Positions 32,250 to 41,398 of a stretch of 64,000 nt of DNA are shown here, one piece after another. Origin of the DNA: Nioella aestuarii (lineage in GTDB: Bacteria; Pseudomonadota; Alphaproteobacteria; Rhodobacterales; Rhodobacteraceae); contig NZ_JBPBBA010000001.1 in NCBI RefSeq assembly GCF_050896395.1, positions 62,001 to 126,000 of the forward strand, read 5' to 3'. Under the pieces are notes generated by a model. The model saw nothing but the letters and a program-made list of their open reading frames with translations. It was not told the DNA's origin and did not search any database. The translations under genes were made by a program, and so were the position numbers. Position 1 is the stretch's first letter; every line of letters begins with the position of its first letter.

Positions 32250-33823
32250 TCGAGGTCGACCGCCTGTCTCTCGATATCCACGGCACGCCCATTCTGCGGG
32301 ATGTGTCCTTTGCCATGCAACCGGGCAAGACCTTCGGGTTGGTGGGCGAAAGCGGATCAGGCAAGTCCATGACGGCGCTCGCCTTGATGCAGCTATTACC
32401 AGAGGGCGCGCGTACCAGCGGCATGGCCAGCCTGGACGGGATTGACCTGCTCGGTCGGCCCGAGCCCGAGATGTGCGCGCTGCGTGGCAACGAGCTGGGT
32501 ATGATCTTTCAGGAACCGATGACCGCGCTCAACCCCGTGCGCACCATCGGCGACCAGGTTGCCGAGACCCTGCGCATCCACGGGGCGGCCAGCCGCGCCG
32601 ATGCCCTTGATGTCGCCCGTCAAAAACTGGACCGTGTGGGCCTGCCGCGGATCGCGCTGGACCGTTACCCCCACGAACTGTCGGGGGGCCAACGTCAGCG
32701 GGTCTGCATCGCCACCGCCATCGCGCTCCGCCCCCGGCTCCTGATCGCAGATGAGCCCACGACAGCACTCGACGTGACCACGCAGGCGCAAATCCTCGAC
32801 CTTTTGCGTGGGCTGGTCGAAGAAGAGGACATGGCGCTTCTGCTCATCACCCATGATCTCGCCGTTGTGGCCGATATGGCCGACCACGTGGCGGTGATGA
32901 AGACGGGCGAAATCGTGGAACAGGGTGCCACCCGCAATGTGCTGAGCCAGCAAAATCACGCCTATACAAGGGCGCTATTCGAGGCATCCGGCCACCGGCC
33001 CACGAGGGGATCGCGCCCCGTCGGGGCGCCCCTTCTGACCGGCACCGACATAGACCGCCACTACCCCGGCCCGCGTATTGGGCTGTTTCGCCGGGGTGCG
33101 CCGGTTCGCGCAGTGAACGATGTTTGCTTGACGTTGAACGAAGGCGAAAGCCTTGGATTGGTGGGGGAATCCGGTTGCGGAAAATCCACCCTGACCCGCG
33201 CCATTCTGGGCCTCGACCCGATTCAGGGCGGCGATATCCGCGCCCTTGGGAACCCCATCTCGCCCACAATGCCACACGCCATGCGCGCGGGCATCCAGGT
33301 TGTTTTTCAAGACCCCTATGGCAGCTTCAACCCGCGATGGACCGTAGAACATCTGGTGGCCGAACCTTATCACCTGCTCCCGCAGACACCATCGCGCAGC
33401 GAGCGGCGCAGCGACGTCGCCAAGGCGTTGGAGGCTGTTGGCCTGGCAGCGTCAGACCTGGACAAGTACCCGCACGAGTTTTCAGGCGGGCAGCGCCAGC
33501 GCATCGCAATCGCCCGCGCGCTCATCACCCAACCCAGGATTCTCGTGCTGGACGAGGCGGTCTCTGCCCTCGATGTCCGCGTCCGTGCACAGATCCTCGA
33601 TCTACTCGCCGACCTTCAGGTCCGCATGGGTCTTAGCTATTTGTTCATTTCCCACGATCTGACCGTCGTGCGCGCGATCACCGACCGGGTGATGGTCATG
33701 CAGGCCGGAATAATCGTGGAAGAAGGTCCAACGGACCGCGTTTTCGATCGCCCCGAGCACCCCTATACGCAGGCCCTGCTGGCCGCCGCGCCGCGCCTGC
33801 CCGACTACGCAAGAAAGGACTGA
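32246..33823 (+). CDS. ABC transporter ATPase with two fused nucleotide-binding domains (DppD-DppF type)
   Basis: 525 residues carrying two complete ATPase domains. The first has Walker A GESGSGKS and signature LSGGQRQRV with Walker B LLIADEPTT; the second has GESGCGKS, FSGGQRQRI and LVLDEAVS. Each has the oligopeptide-importer C-terminal extension (HAYTRALFEA, HPYTQALLAA). It would power the two permeases just upstream. No periplasmic binding protein gene is in the operon, so the ligand is unknown and the receptor must lie elsewhere. Confidence 0.92.
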   Translation: MIEVDRLSLDIHGTPILRDVSFAMQPGKTFGLVGESGSGKSMTALALMQLLPEGARTSGMASLDGIDLLGRPEPEMCALRGNELGMIFQEPMTALNPVRTIGDQVAETLRIHGAASRADALDVARQKLDRVGLPRIALDRYPHELSGGQRQRVCIATAIALRPRLLIADEPTTALDVTTQAQILDLLRGLVEEEDMALLLITHDLAVVADMADHVAVMKTGEIVEQGATRNVLSQQNHAYTRALFEASGHRPTRGSRPVGAPLLTGTDIDRHYPGPRIGLFRRGAPVRAVNDVCLTLNEGESLGLVGESGCGKSTLTRAILGLDPIQGGDIRALGNPISPTMPHAMRAGIQVVFQDPYGSFNPRWTVEHLVAEPYHLLPQTPSRSERRSDVAKALEAVGLAASDLDKYPHEFSGGQRQRIAIARALITQPRILVLDEAVSALDVRVRAQILDLLADLQVRMGLSYLFISHDLTVVRAITDRVMVMQAGIIVEEGPTDRVFDRPEHPYTQALLAAAPRLPDYARKD

Positions 33824-33826
33824 CCT

Positions 33827-35272
33827 ATGCAGCTTTGGTTCGACCCCGCAGAGGTTTTCATCGGTGGCCGCTGGTTCCTGCCCGCCAGCGGCGAGACACT
33901 GCCGCTGGAAGATCCCTCAACTGGCAAGGAAATCGGCCGCATCGCGCGGGGCAATGCGCAGGACATCGACAATGCCGTGACCGCTGCCGAAGACGCCCTT
34001 GCCGGCGAATGGGGCGGGCTGACGGCGGCTGAGCGTGGGCGCATCCTGATGAGGCTGTCTTGGCTTGTGTCCCAAAAAGTCGATGAACTGGCCGAGATCG
34101 AGGCCACCGACGTGGGCAAGCCGCTGGCTCAGGCAAAGAACGACGCCATCGCTCTGGCCCGCTATATGGAATTCTATGGCGGGGCGGCCGACAAGCTGAT
34201 GGGCGAGACGATCCCGTTCCAGAACGGCTTTACCGTCTACACCTTGCGCGAACCGCATGGGGTGACGGGCCATATCGTGCCGTGGAACTATCCGATGCAG
34301 ATCATCGGCCGGTCCGTGGGCGCGGCGCTGGCCATGGGCAACGCCTGCGTGTTGAAACCGGCAGAGGAGGCGTGCCTGTCGGCACTGGCCTTCGCAGATC
34401 TGGCACGGCAGGCGGGACTGCCCGATGGCGCGCTTAATGTGGTGCCGGGCCTGGGGGAAGAGGCCGGCGCGGCACTGACCGCTCATCGGGGTGTTAAACA
34501 TCTGTCGTTCACTGGTTCCGTCGGGGTTGGCAAGCTGGTGCAGAAAGCTGCTGCAAACAACATCGTGCCAGTGACGCTGGAGCTTGGCGGCAAGTCCCCA
34601 CAGGTGGTGTTCGAGGACGCCGATCTGGAAAAGGCGCTGCCCTTCCTGGTGAACGCTGGCATCCAGAACGCGGGCCAGACCTGTTCGGCCTCGTCACGGA
34701 TCCTGGTGCATGAGAGCCTTTATGACGAGCTCTGCACCCACATGGCGGCGGCCTATGACGGGCTGAAAGTGGGGCCCGCCATGGCCAATCTGAACGTTGG
34801 GCCGCTGATCTCGGCGCGCCAGAAGGAGATCGTGGAAAGTTTCCTGGCGATGACCGACGAAAACCATATCCTCAGCCGGGGCCGCATCGTGGACGACGCG
34901 CCTGAAGGCGGACATTACGTGGCGCCAACCCTGATTTCCGGTGTAGGGCCGGAGCACTCACTTTCGCAGGATGAGATTTTCGGCCCGGTTCAGGTGATCA
35001 TCCCCTTCCGGGACGAGGACCATGCGGTCGAGATTGCGAATGGAACCGATTACGGGCTGGTGGCCTCGGTCTGGTCCAAGGATGGCGGGCGCTGCATGCG
35101 GATGGCGAAGAAGCTGCGCGCGGGGCAGGTGTTCATCAACAACTATGGTGCCGCGGGGGGCGTGGAACTGCCCTTCGGCGGCGTGGGCCATTCAGGACAC
35201 GGGCGGGAAAAGGGATTTGAGGCGCTTTATGGCTTTTCCGTCCTCAAGACTGTTGCGGCCCATCACGGCTAG
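33827..35272 (+). CDS. NAD(P)-dependent aldehyde dehydrogenase
   Basis: 481 residues with VPWNYPM at the cofactor site, Glu252 in LELGGKSP and catalytic Cys286 in NAGQTCSASS; ends GYGxxx-like FEALYGFSVLKTVA. It is close to the betaine/gamma-aminobutyraldehyde dehydrogenase group, but substrate cannot be fixed from sequence. It starts four bases after the ABC ATPase stop, so the operon couples uptake to aldehyde oxidation. Confidence 0.88.
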   Translation: MQLWFDPAEVFIGGRWFLPASGETLPLEDPSTGKEIGRIARGNAQDIDNAVTAAEDALAGEWGGLTAAERGRILMRLSWLVSQKVDELAEIEATDVGKPLAQAKNDAIALARYMEFYGGAADKLMGETIPFQNGFTVYTLREPHGVTGHIVPWNYPMQIIGRSVGAALAMGNACVLKPAEEACLSALAFADLARQAGLPDGALNVVPGLGEEAGAALTAHRGVKHLSFTGSVGVGKLVQKAAANNIVPVTLELGGKSPQVVFEDADLEKALPFLVNAGIQNAGQTCSASSRILVHESLYDELCTHMAAAYDGLKVGPAMANLNVGPLISARQKEIVESFLAMTDENHILSRGRIVDDAPEGGHYVAPTLISGVGPEHSLSQDEIFGPVQVIIPFRDEDHAVEIANGTDYGLVASVWSKDGGRCMRMAKKLRAGQVFINNYGAAGGVELPFGGVGHSGHGREKGFEALYGFSVLKTVAAHHG

Positions 35273-35280
35273 GCGCGGGG

Positions 35281-35346
35281 ACGGGCTTTGGAAAGCCCGT
35301 GACAAGCGGTTTCGAAACCGCTTCCCACGGCTTTTGGAAAAGCCGT
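35281..35346. repeat. Array of three short palindromes (family copy B)
   Basis: Three modules: 35281-35300 (nine-base arms around GG, reverse complement of module 3 in copy A), 35304-35323 (20 bp perfect, TTTCGAAA centre) and 35327-35346 (nine-base arms around GG). It lies between the aldehyde dehydrogenase stop and rpe, with no T run. Confidence 0.85.
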
Positions 35347-35414
35347 CCGCCGCCCTTGATCAAACCGCGCGCTGACGCTAACCCCGCCTAAACCGCTCCA
35401 AAAGGACTGCGCCC

Positions 35415-36104
35415 ATGCCTTTCGACCGTTCCATCAAGATCGCCCCCTCGATCCTCTCCGCCGATTTCGCCAATTTCGGGGCCGAGATCAGGGCGATCGA
35501 AGATCAGGGCGCGGACTGGGTTCATGTCGATGTCATGGACGGGCATTTCGTGCCCAACCTGACCTTCGGCCCCCCCGCCGTGAAAGCCTTTCGCCCGCAT
35601 GTAAAGACCTTCATGGATGTTCACCTGATGATCGCCCCGGTCGATCCCTATATCGACGCCTATGCCGAGGCGGGCGCGGATATGATCACCGCCCATGTGG
35701 AGGCGGGCCCGCATATCCATCGCACCCTTCAGGCGATCAAGGCCACAGGCAAGATGGCGGGCGTCAGCCTGAACCCAGGCACCCCGCTGGACAGCATCGA
35801 GCATGTGCTTGACCTTGTCGACATGGTGCTGATCATGACCGTGAACCCCGGCTTCGGCGGCCAGAAGTTCATCCATTCCGGCGTCGAGAAAACCCGCCGC
35901 CTGCGCCAGATGATCGGGGACCGTCCAATCCACATCCAGATCGACGGCGGCGTCACGACCGAAACAGCGCCATTGGTGGCTGCGGCAGGGGCCGATGTGC
36001 TGGTCGCGGGATCAGCCGTGTTCAAGGGCGGTTCAGTCGACCAACAGGAGGTCTATGGCGAGAATATCCGGGCCATCCGGGCCGCCGCCGAGGCAGCGCG
36101 ATAG
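35415..36104 (+). CDS. rpe: Ribulose-phosphate 3-epimerase
   Basis: 229 residues, TIM barrel. Conserved marks: IAPSILSADFANFG, VHVDVMDGHFVPN (metal and catalytic Asp/His), MDVHLMI, VLIMTVNPGFGGQKFI and IDGGV near the C-terminus. It interconverts ribulose-5-phosphate and xylulose-5-phosphate in the pentose phosphate/Calvin routes. AAAGGACT precedes ATG 35415 by about ten bases. It stands alone and converges on the globin gene. Confidence 0.96.
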   Translation: MPFDRSIKIAPSILSADFANFGAEIRAIEDQGADWVHVDVMDGHFVPNLTFGPPAVKAFRPHVKTFMDVHLMIAPVDPYIDAYAEAGADMITAHVEAGPHIHRTLQAIKATGKMAGVSLNPGTPLDSIEHVLDLVDMVLIMTVNPGFGGQKFIHSGVEKTRRLRQMIGDRPIHIQIDGGVTTETAPLVAAAGADVLVAGSAVFKGGSVDQQEVYGENIRAIRAAAEAAR

Positions 36105-36110
36105 TCCGCG

Positions 36111-36563
36111 TCAGTCCCTTGCCAGCAGTCGATCCTGCGCGGACAGAATCATCGGCAGGAAACGGTCAAAGGCGGCCTGCCAACTGGCTTGCATCTCTGC
36201 GGTGAAGCCCTCGCCCGCGCAATCTCGAAACGCGCCGAGTATAGCCTTTTCCATGTGCCGTAGCTGCGTTTCCGTGATGTGAAAGCGCAGGTGCGATCGG
36301 GCCAGATGTTCAGCCGCGCGCGCCAGTTCGATGTCTGACACCATGGCCCGAACGGTGAAAGACAGCGCCCATATGATCTTGGCCCGCTGCACCACAAGAT
36401 CCTCGCCAAAGAGATGACGTGTGTCAGGCTCCAGCTCGAAAAACCGATCATAGACGCGATCGGACAACTCCGCCTTTCCGCGCAGGGCGCGCGTGAAGCT
36501 GCCTTCGATCAGGGCGATCTGATCGGGCTGCAACGGCGGCGGGTGGTCAGCGACTTCGGACAT
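36111..36563 (-). CDS. Single-domain globin
   Basis: 150 residues from ATG 36563; the longer frame upstream overlaps puuD and lacks globin character. It aligns with Vitreoscilla-type haemoglobin: FFELEPDTRHLFGED at the CD corner, Gln59 in the distal position, proximal His91 in ARSHLRFHI, and the closing WQAAFDRFLPMI. It has no reductase domain. It lies 47 bases after puuD on the same strand, so it is probably made with the membrane urate hydroxylase and may buffer oxygen or nitric oxide for it. Confidence 0.85.
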   Translation of the reverse strand: MSEVADHPPPLQPDQIALIEGSFTRALRGKAELSDRVYDRFFELEPDTRHLFGEDLVVQRAKIIWALSFTVRAMVSDIELARAAEHLARSHLRFHITETQLRHMEKAILGAFRDCAGEGFTAEMQASWQAAFDRFLPMILSAQDRLLARD

Positions 36564-36610
36564 GGCCCCGCCAGACTGGCAGAACCGCCTTTCCGAACCC
36601 TTAACGCGGA

Positions 36611-37867
36611 TCAGTTCATTGCAAGTCCAAAGGGCACATCCTCCCCCGCTGCACGATACCATCTGCGGATCAGGGCGCGTTCGTCCTCTTCCATGTAAGA
36701 CACGTTCGCAGGTGGCATCGCGTTGGTGACACCGGCCTGCAAGTAGATCTCGCGCGCCGCGCGGGCGATATCGGCGGGTGTTTCCAACAGAATGCCGCGC
36801 GGTGCCTGTCGGATGCCGGGCCAGGAGGGTTCGCGCGCATGGCACATGGCGCAGCGGCCGGGGATGGTCCAGCTGACATCCTCGAACCCCTCTGCCGCCA
36901 TCAGCATCTCTTCGCGATGCGTCAGATCGCGGGCCTCGCTCTCCTCGTAGCTGTCATATTCCGTGCCAGCGGTGGACAGCCACGCAATGCAGATGAACAG
37001 GATCACGGTGACAGCCCAGGTCCACCAAGGCATCCCCTTGCGCGCGTGCATCGAGTTGAAGAAATGCCGGATGGTCACGCCCATCAGGAACACAAGCGCC
37101 GCAATGATCCAGTTATACTCGGTGGCGAAGGCCAGCGGGTAGTGGTTCGACAGCATCAGGAAGACGACCGGCAGGGTCAGGTAGTTGTTATGGGTGGATC
37201 GAAGCTTGGCAATCTTGCCGTATTTTGGGTCGGGCTTGCGGCCTGCCTTCAGATCCGCCACCACGATGCGCTGATTGGGCATGATGATGAAAAAGACATT
37301 GGCCGTCATGATCGTGGCCGTAAAGGCCCCCAGATGCAACATCATCGCCCGGCCGGTGAAGATCTGGTTATAGCCATAGCCCATGACGACCAGCAGCACG
37401 AACAGAAGCAACATCAGCACCGTGGGCTGTTCGCCGAGCGGCGATTTGCACAGGAAGTCATAGACCAGCCATCCGATAGTCAGCGAGGCTGCGGAGATCA
37501 GGATGCCCTGCCAGGTGGACAAATCCGCTTTGGCCGGGTCGATCAGGTAAAGCTCCGCCCCCGCCCAATAGACCAGAATCAAGAGCGCCGCGCCGGAAAG
37601 CCATGTGGAATAGCTCTCCCATTTGAACCAGGTCAGATGCTCGGGCATTGCCTCGGGCGCCACCAGGTACTTGCGGATATGGTAGAACCCGCCGCCATGA
37701 ACCTGCCATTCCTCACCATCGGCGCCGCGCAAGTCACCCTCGCGTCGCAGGCCAAGGTCAAGCGCGATGAAATAGAAGCTCGACCCGATCCAGGCGATTG
37801 CCGTGATGACATGCAGCCACCGCACAGCCGTTTCCAGCCAATCCCACATGATCAGGAAATCCTGCAT
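36611..37867 (-). CDS. puuD: Membrane-bound urate hydroxylase PuuD with C-terminal cytochrome c domain
   Basis: 418 residues: eight or so membrane helices (about 10-305), then a periplasmic cytochrome c domain with a CAMCH haem site (in GRCAMCHAREP, about residue 341) and a methionine-bearing AMPPANVSYM ligand region. This is the PuuD architecture, which oxidises urate to 5-hydroxyisourate and passes electrons to the respiratory chain rather than to oxygen, so no peroxide is made. The gene is divergent from a LysR regulator and near uraH and the later urate-pathway genes. Confidence 0.93.
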   Translation of the reverse strand: MQDFLIMWDWLETAVRWLHVITAIAWIGSSFYFIALDLGLRREGDLRGADGEEWQVHGGGFYHIRKYLVAPEAMPEHLTWFKWESYSTWLSGAALLILVYWAGAELYLIDPAKADLSTWQGILISAASLTIGWLVYDFLCKSPLGEQPTVLMLLLFVLLVVMGYGYNQIFTGRAMMLHLGAFTATIMTANVFFIIMPNQRIVVADLKAGRKPDPKYGKIAKLRSTHNNYLTLPVVFLMLSNHYPLAFATEYNWIIAALVFLMGVTIRHFFNSMHARKGMPWWTWAVTVILFICIAWLSTAGTEYDSYEESEARDLTHREEMLMAAEGFEDVSWTIPGRCAMCHAREPSWPGIRQAPRGILLETPADIARAAREIYLQAGVTNAMPPANVSYMEEDERALIRRWYRAAGEDVPFGLAMN

Positions 37868-37977
37868 CCCCGTACCCTTTTTGGTTTTGTCGTTTCAGTT
37901 TAGACCTATCGCAGCGCATGTTTAGCCGGTATTGCAAGAAATTACCGAGCTGTTTCAAATAAAGGCTACGAATACAC

Positions 37978-38883
37978 ATGGCCTACCTAGATAATGTGCG
38001 AACTTTCGTGCGGGTGTTCGAATTGGGGTCTATGTCGGCAGCAGCGCGGGATCAGCGGATTTCGGCGGCTGTGGCCTCGTCGCGGATATCGCAGCTGGAG
38101 GAGCACCTGAACGTGCGCCTCTTCCAGCGCACGACACGGCAGCTGAATCCGACGGAACAAGGGGTGATCTTCTATCGCGGGGCCTGCAAGATCCTGGAAG
38201 CGGTGGAGGAAGCAGAGGCAGAAATCAACAAGGTCACGCAAACCCCGCGCGGTACGCTCTATATCGCGGCACCGCTTGGGGTTGGGCGCCGCCTTGTTGC
38301 GCCTGCGATGCCTGCGTTCAAGGCGGAATACCCGCTCATTGATATTCGGCTGAGACTGTCAGACCGGCGGCTCGATGTGGCTAAGGAAGGGCTCGACGTG
38401 GCCTTCTTTCTGGGGGTGCCCGAGGACAGCACACTGCGCATTCGCAAGATTGCCGATTGCCCGAGAGTGCTTTGCGCCTCGCCTGACTATGTCGCGCGCA
38501 AAGGGATGCCTGAACGGGGAATGGACCTGACGGGCGGCAAGCATGACTGCCTCAACCTGCGTTATCCCGGCGCGCCGGAATTCCAGTGGCCGCTGGAAAC
38601 ATCCGAGGGGGTAAGGAGGTTCGCCGTGAAGGGCCCGTTTGAATCCGATGATGGGGATGTATTGACCGGTTGGGCTCTCTCCGGGCAGGGGATCGTTCTC
38701 AAGCCCGTGTTCGAGGTGGCGGAACATCTGGCATCGGGCGCGTTGGTACCGGTTCTGCAGAACGAACCACCCGTGCCGATCCAGATGGCCTGTCTCTATA
38801 TGCATCGCAAGCGGCAGGATCCCAAGGCACGGCTGCTGATCGACTTCATGTCGGATCACATCCGGCGCGAACTTCCATCATAG
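37978..38883 (+). CDS. LysR family transcriptional regulator of the urate region
   Basis: 301 residues: helix-turn-helix MAYLDNVRTFVRVFELGSMSAAA onwards, with RISQLEEHLNVRLFQRTTRQL, then a type 2 periplasmic-binding effector domain. It is divergent from puuD across 110 bases, the standard LysR target geometry, and close to uraH and puuE. Control of urate catabolism is inferred. Confidence 0.88.
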   Translation: MAYLDNVRTFVRVFELGSMSAAARDQRISAAVASSRISQLEEHLNVRLFQRTTRQLNPTEQGVIFYRGACKILEAVEEAEAEINKVTQTPRGTLYIAAPLGVGRRLVAPAMPAFKAEYPLIDIRLRLSDRRLDVAKEGLDVAFFLGVPEDSTLRIRKIADCPRVLCASPDYVARKGMPERGMDLTGGKHDCLNLRYPGAPEFQWPLETSEGVRRFAVKGPFESDDGDVLTGWALSGQGIVLKPVFEVAEHLASGALVPVLQNEPPVPIQMACLYMHRKRQDPKARLLIDFMSDHIRRELPS

Positions 38884-38890
38884 GCTCCAA

Positions 38891-38933
38891 AAAGGATCTT
38901 CGAAGATCCTTTCAATGCCCTTGCAAGGGCATT
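38891..38933. repeat. Two perfect palindromes (family copy C)
   Basis: 38891-38912 (22 bp, TTCGAA centre) and 38914-38933 (20 bp, TTGCAA centre), both perfect, followed by CCCCCGCC. Lies between the convergent LysR and uraH genes, where it could end either transcript as a hairpin without a T run. Confidence 0.85.
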
Positions 38934-38940
38934 CCCCCGC

Positions 38941-39297
38941 CTAGCTTCCCCGGTAGGTGGAAAACCCATAGGGCGACAACAGCAGCGGAACGTGATAGTG
39001 CGCCTCCGCATCCGACATGCCAAAGCGGATCGGCACCTGGTCGAGAAACAGCGGCTCATCTCCGCCCTGCCCCGATGCACGTAGATAGCCACCCGCAAAG
39101 AACACCAGTTCATAGCTGCCCGTCTTGAATTTGTCTTGTGGCAGAATGGGGCTATCGGTGCGCCCATCCGAGTTGGTTTCCATCTCGACCAGCTTGCTGT
39201 GCGAATTGCCCGACACGCGATAAAGCACGATTTTCAGCCCTGCCGCCGGGCAACCCCGCGCAGTGTCCAGCACATGTGTCGTTAAATATCCGGCCAT
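38941..39297 (-). CDS. uraH: 5-hydroxyisourate hydrolase (transthyretin-like)
   Basis: 118 residues with the family start LTTHVLDTARGCPA, the internal RTDSPIL, HYHVPLLLSP and the diagnostic C-terminal YRGS. It hydrolyses 5-hydroxyisourate, the product of PuuD, to OHCU. No signal peptide, so cytoplasmic. It is divergent from puuE-uraD with about 130 bases between starts. Confidence 0.96.
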   Translation of the reverse strand: MAGYLTTHVLDTARGCPAAGLKIVLYRVSGNSHSKLVEMETNSDGRTDSPILPQDKFKTGSYELVFFAGGYLRASGQGGDEPLFLDQVPIRFGMSDAEAHYHVPLLLSPYGFSTYRGS

Positions 39298-39425
39298 CGC
39301 CCTCTCCTTGAACTTGTCGCCCGTTTATGCAGCGTTGCGACGGTCTGCGCACTGCCGGTACTGCAACAGCAGTTTCAAAAATCTCGAGAAAGTCAAAAGC
39401 TCTTCCCTAATCTATGGTGGCGCAA

Positions 39426-40859
39426 ATGCGACAAGGACTGCAACAGGTGACACGCTACCCCAGAGACATGCGCGGCCATGGCCCCGACGCGCCCGACCCG
39501 AAGTGGCCGGGTGGCGCAAAAATCGCCGTGCAAATTGTCCTGAATTACGAGGAAGGCGGCGAGAACTGCATCCTTCATGGCGATGCCGCGTCCGAGGCGT
39601 TCCTGTCGGAAATCGTGGGCGCCGCGCAATGGCCGGGCCAGCGACACTGGAACATGGAGTCGATCTATGAATACGGCGCGCGCGCCGGGTTCTGGCGGCT
39701 GCATCGGCTGTTCACCTCCATGGATATCCCGTTGACCGTTTACGGTGTCGCCACCGCGCTGGCCCGCAGCCCCGAGCAGGTGCGCGCCATGCAAACGGCC
39801 GGGTGGGAAATTGCCAGCCACGGGCTCAAGTGGGTCGAACACAAGGACATGCCCGAGGAGGAGGAGCGCGCTCAGATCACCGAGGCCATCCGCCTGCATA
39901 CCGAGGTAACAGGCGAGCGTCCGCGCGGCTGGTACACGGGTCGCTGTTCGGTGAACACCGTGGCGCTCGCGGCTGAGGCCGGGATGGATTACATCTCCGA
40001 CACCTATGCCGATGACCTGCCCTATTGGGTGAAGATCGCCGACAAGGATCAGCTGATCATCCCCTACACGCTCGACTGCAACGACATGCGCTTTGCCACG
40101 CCGCAGGGGTTCAACTCTGGCGACCAGTTTTTCGCCTACCTGAAAGACAGCTTCGACGCGCTTTATGCCGAGGGCGAAGCAGGCCAGGCCAAGATGCTGT
40201 CGATTGGTCTGCATTGCCGCCTGATCGGTCGTCCGGGCCGGGTGATGGCGCTGAAACGCTTCCTCGACTACGCTGCAGGTCACGAGAGCGTCTGGTTCGC
40301 CCGCCGCATCGACATCGCGGACCACTGGGCACGGGAACACCCGGCCAAGGAGCGCCCCCTGCCCTCGCAGATGAGCCGGGAAGAGTTCGTCGCGGCCTAT
40401 GGCGGCATTTTCGAGCATTCCCCCTGGATCGCGGACCGGGCCTGGGAACTGGAGCTTGGCCCCGCCCATGATTGCGCCGCAGGCGTCCACAACGCGCTTG
40501 CGCGCGTCTTTCGAACAGCGAGCAACGATGAGCGGCTCGGCGTGCTGCGCGCCCACCCCGATCTGGCTGGAAAGCTGGCATCTGCGGGCAGGCTGACGGC
40601 GGAATCGACTTCGGAACAGGCGGGGGCGGGGCTGAACATGCTGACCGATGAGGAACGAGCGGACTTCACCCGGCTCAACACCGCCTATGTCGACAAGCAC
40701 GGTTTCCCCTTCATCATCGCTGTTCGAGATCATGATAAGGCCTCTATCCGCGCGGCGTTCGACCGGCGGATCGACAATGATACCGACACCGAATTTGCCG
40801 AAGCCTGCCGACAGGTCGAACGCATCGCGGAGTTTCGGCTGATGGACCTGTTGCCGTGA
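39426..40859 (+). CDS. puuE: Fused allantoinase PuuE and OHCU decarboxylase UraD
   Basis: About 477 residues joining two consecutive steps. Residues to about 310 are the PuuE polysaccharide-deacetylase-fold allantoinase (RYPRDMRGHGPDAPDP, NYEEGGENC, ASHGLKW, SIGLHCRLIGRPGR). The rest is UraD (RAHPDLAGKL with the catalytic His, then STSEQAGAGL). The fusion turns OHCU into S-allantoin and then allantoate. Start choice is soft: ATG 39426 follows GGTGG, but GTG 39447 (nine bases after AAGGA) would begin right at the conserved TRYPRDM. The stop overlaps the GTG start of the next gene. Confidence 0.92.
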   Translation: MRQGLQQVTRYPRDMRGHGPDAPDPKWPGGAKIAVQIVLNYEEGGENCILHGDAASEAFLSEIVGAAQWPGQRHWNMESIYEYGARAGFWRLHRLFTSMDIPLTVYGVATALARSPEQVRAMQTAGWEIASHGLKWVEHKDMPEEEERAQITEAIRLHTEVTGERPRGWYTGRCSVNTVALAAEAGMDYISDTYADDLPYWVKIADKDQLIIPYTLDCNDMRFATPQGFNSGDQFFAYLKDSFDALYAEGEAGQAKMLSIGLHCRLIGRPGRVMALKRFLDYAAGHESVWFARRIDIADHWAREHPAKERPLPSQMSREEFVAAYGGIFEHSPWIADRAWELELGPAHDCAAGVHNALARVFRTASNDERLGVLRAHPDLAGKLASAGRLTAESTSEQAGAGLNMLTDEERADFTRLNTAYVDKHGFPFIIAVRDHDKASIRAAFDRRIDNDTDTEFAEACRQVERIAEFRLMDLLP

Positions 40860-41344
40860 CCATGCTGACCCCACGCCCCCTGACGCAAGCGGAATTCGCG
40901 GCCTTCGGGGACGTGATCGAGCTGAAAGGCACGCCCGACAAGCTCATCAATCAGGGGATGTGCGGGCGTCATCACGACCTTGCCGTCCTCGATTTCGCAG
41001 ATGGCCGCGCGGGGATCAGCCTGTTTGACGCCGAGGCGCGGCATCTGCCATGCGAGGTTGCACTTGTGGAGCGTCATCCTCTTGGAAGCCAGGCATTTGT
41101 CCCGATCTCAGGAACACCCTTTCTTGTCATCGTGGCCGAAGATGACGACGGCACCCCCGTCAACATTCAGGCTTTCGTCACCCAACCCGGCCAGTCTGTG
41201 AACCTCCATCGCGGGGTCTGGCACGGGGTGCTCTGCCCGCTTGGGAAACGCGGGCTTTACGCCGTGGTCGATCGGATCGGCCCCGGAAACAATCTGGAGG
41301 AGCATTGGTTCGACACACCGCTGAACGTCGGGCCGATGATGTGA
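40856..41344 (+). CDS. allA: Ureidoglycolate lyase
   Basis: 162 residues starting at GTG 40856 (overlapping GTGA; ATG two codons later is the alternative). AllA cupin-like fold: PLTQAEFAAFGDVIE, VALVERHPLGSQAF, and HRGVWHGVLCPLG toward the end. It splits ureidoglycolate into glyoxylate and urea, which the urease operon next door can hydrolyse. Confidence 0.94.
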   Translation: MTMLTPRPLTQAEFAAFGDVIELKGTPDKLINQGMCGRHHDLAVLDFADGRAGISLFDAEARHLPCEVALVERHPLGSQAFVPISGTPFLVIVAEDDDGTPVNIQAFVTQPGQSVNLHRGVWHGVLCPLGKRGLYAVVDRIGPGNNLEEHWFDTPLNVGPMM

Positions 41345-41398
41345 ACCCGCCGCCAAGAGCGGGGCTTTCGGCACCATCCAACAGAAGGGAAATAAGTG

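Noticed and set aside
36839..37903. + strand frame of 354 codons opposite puuD
   Set aside because: Entirely antisense to PuuD, which has complete domain support; the translation is rich in His, Gln and Arg with no fold signature.
39393..40874. - strand frame of 493 codons opposite puuE-uraD
   Set aside because: The + strand product aligns across two enzyme families; this frame has no start site support or motifs.
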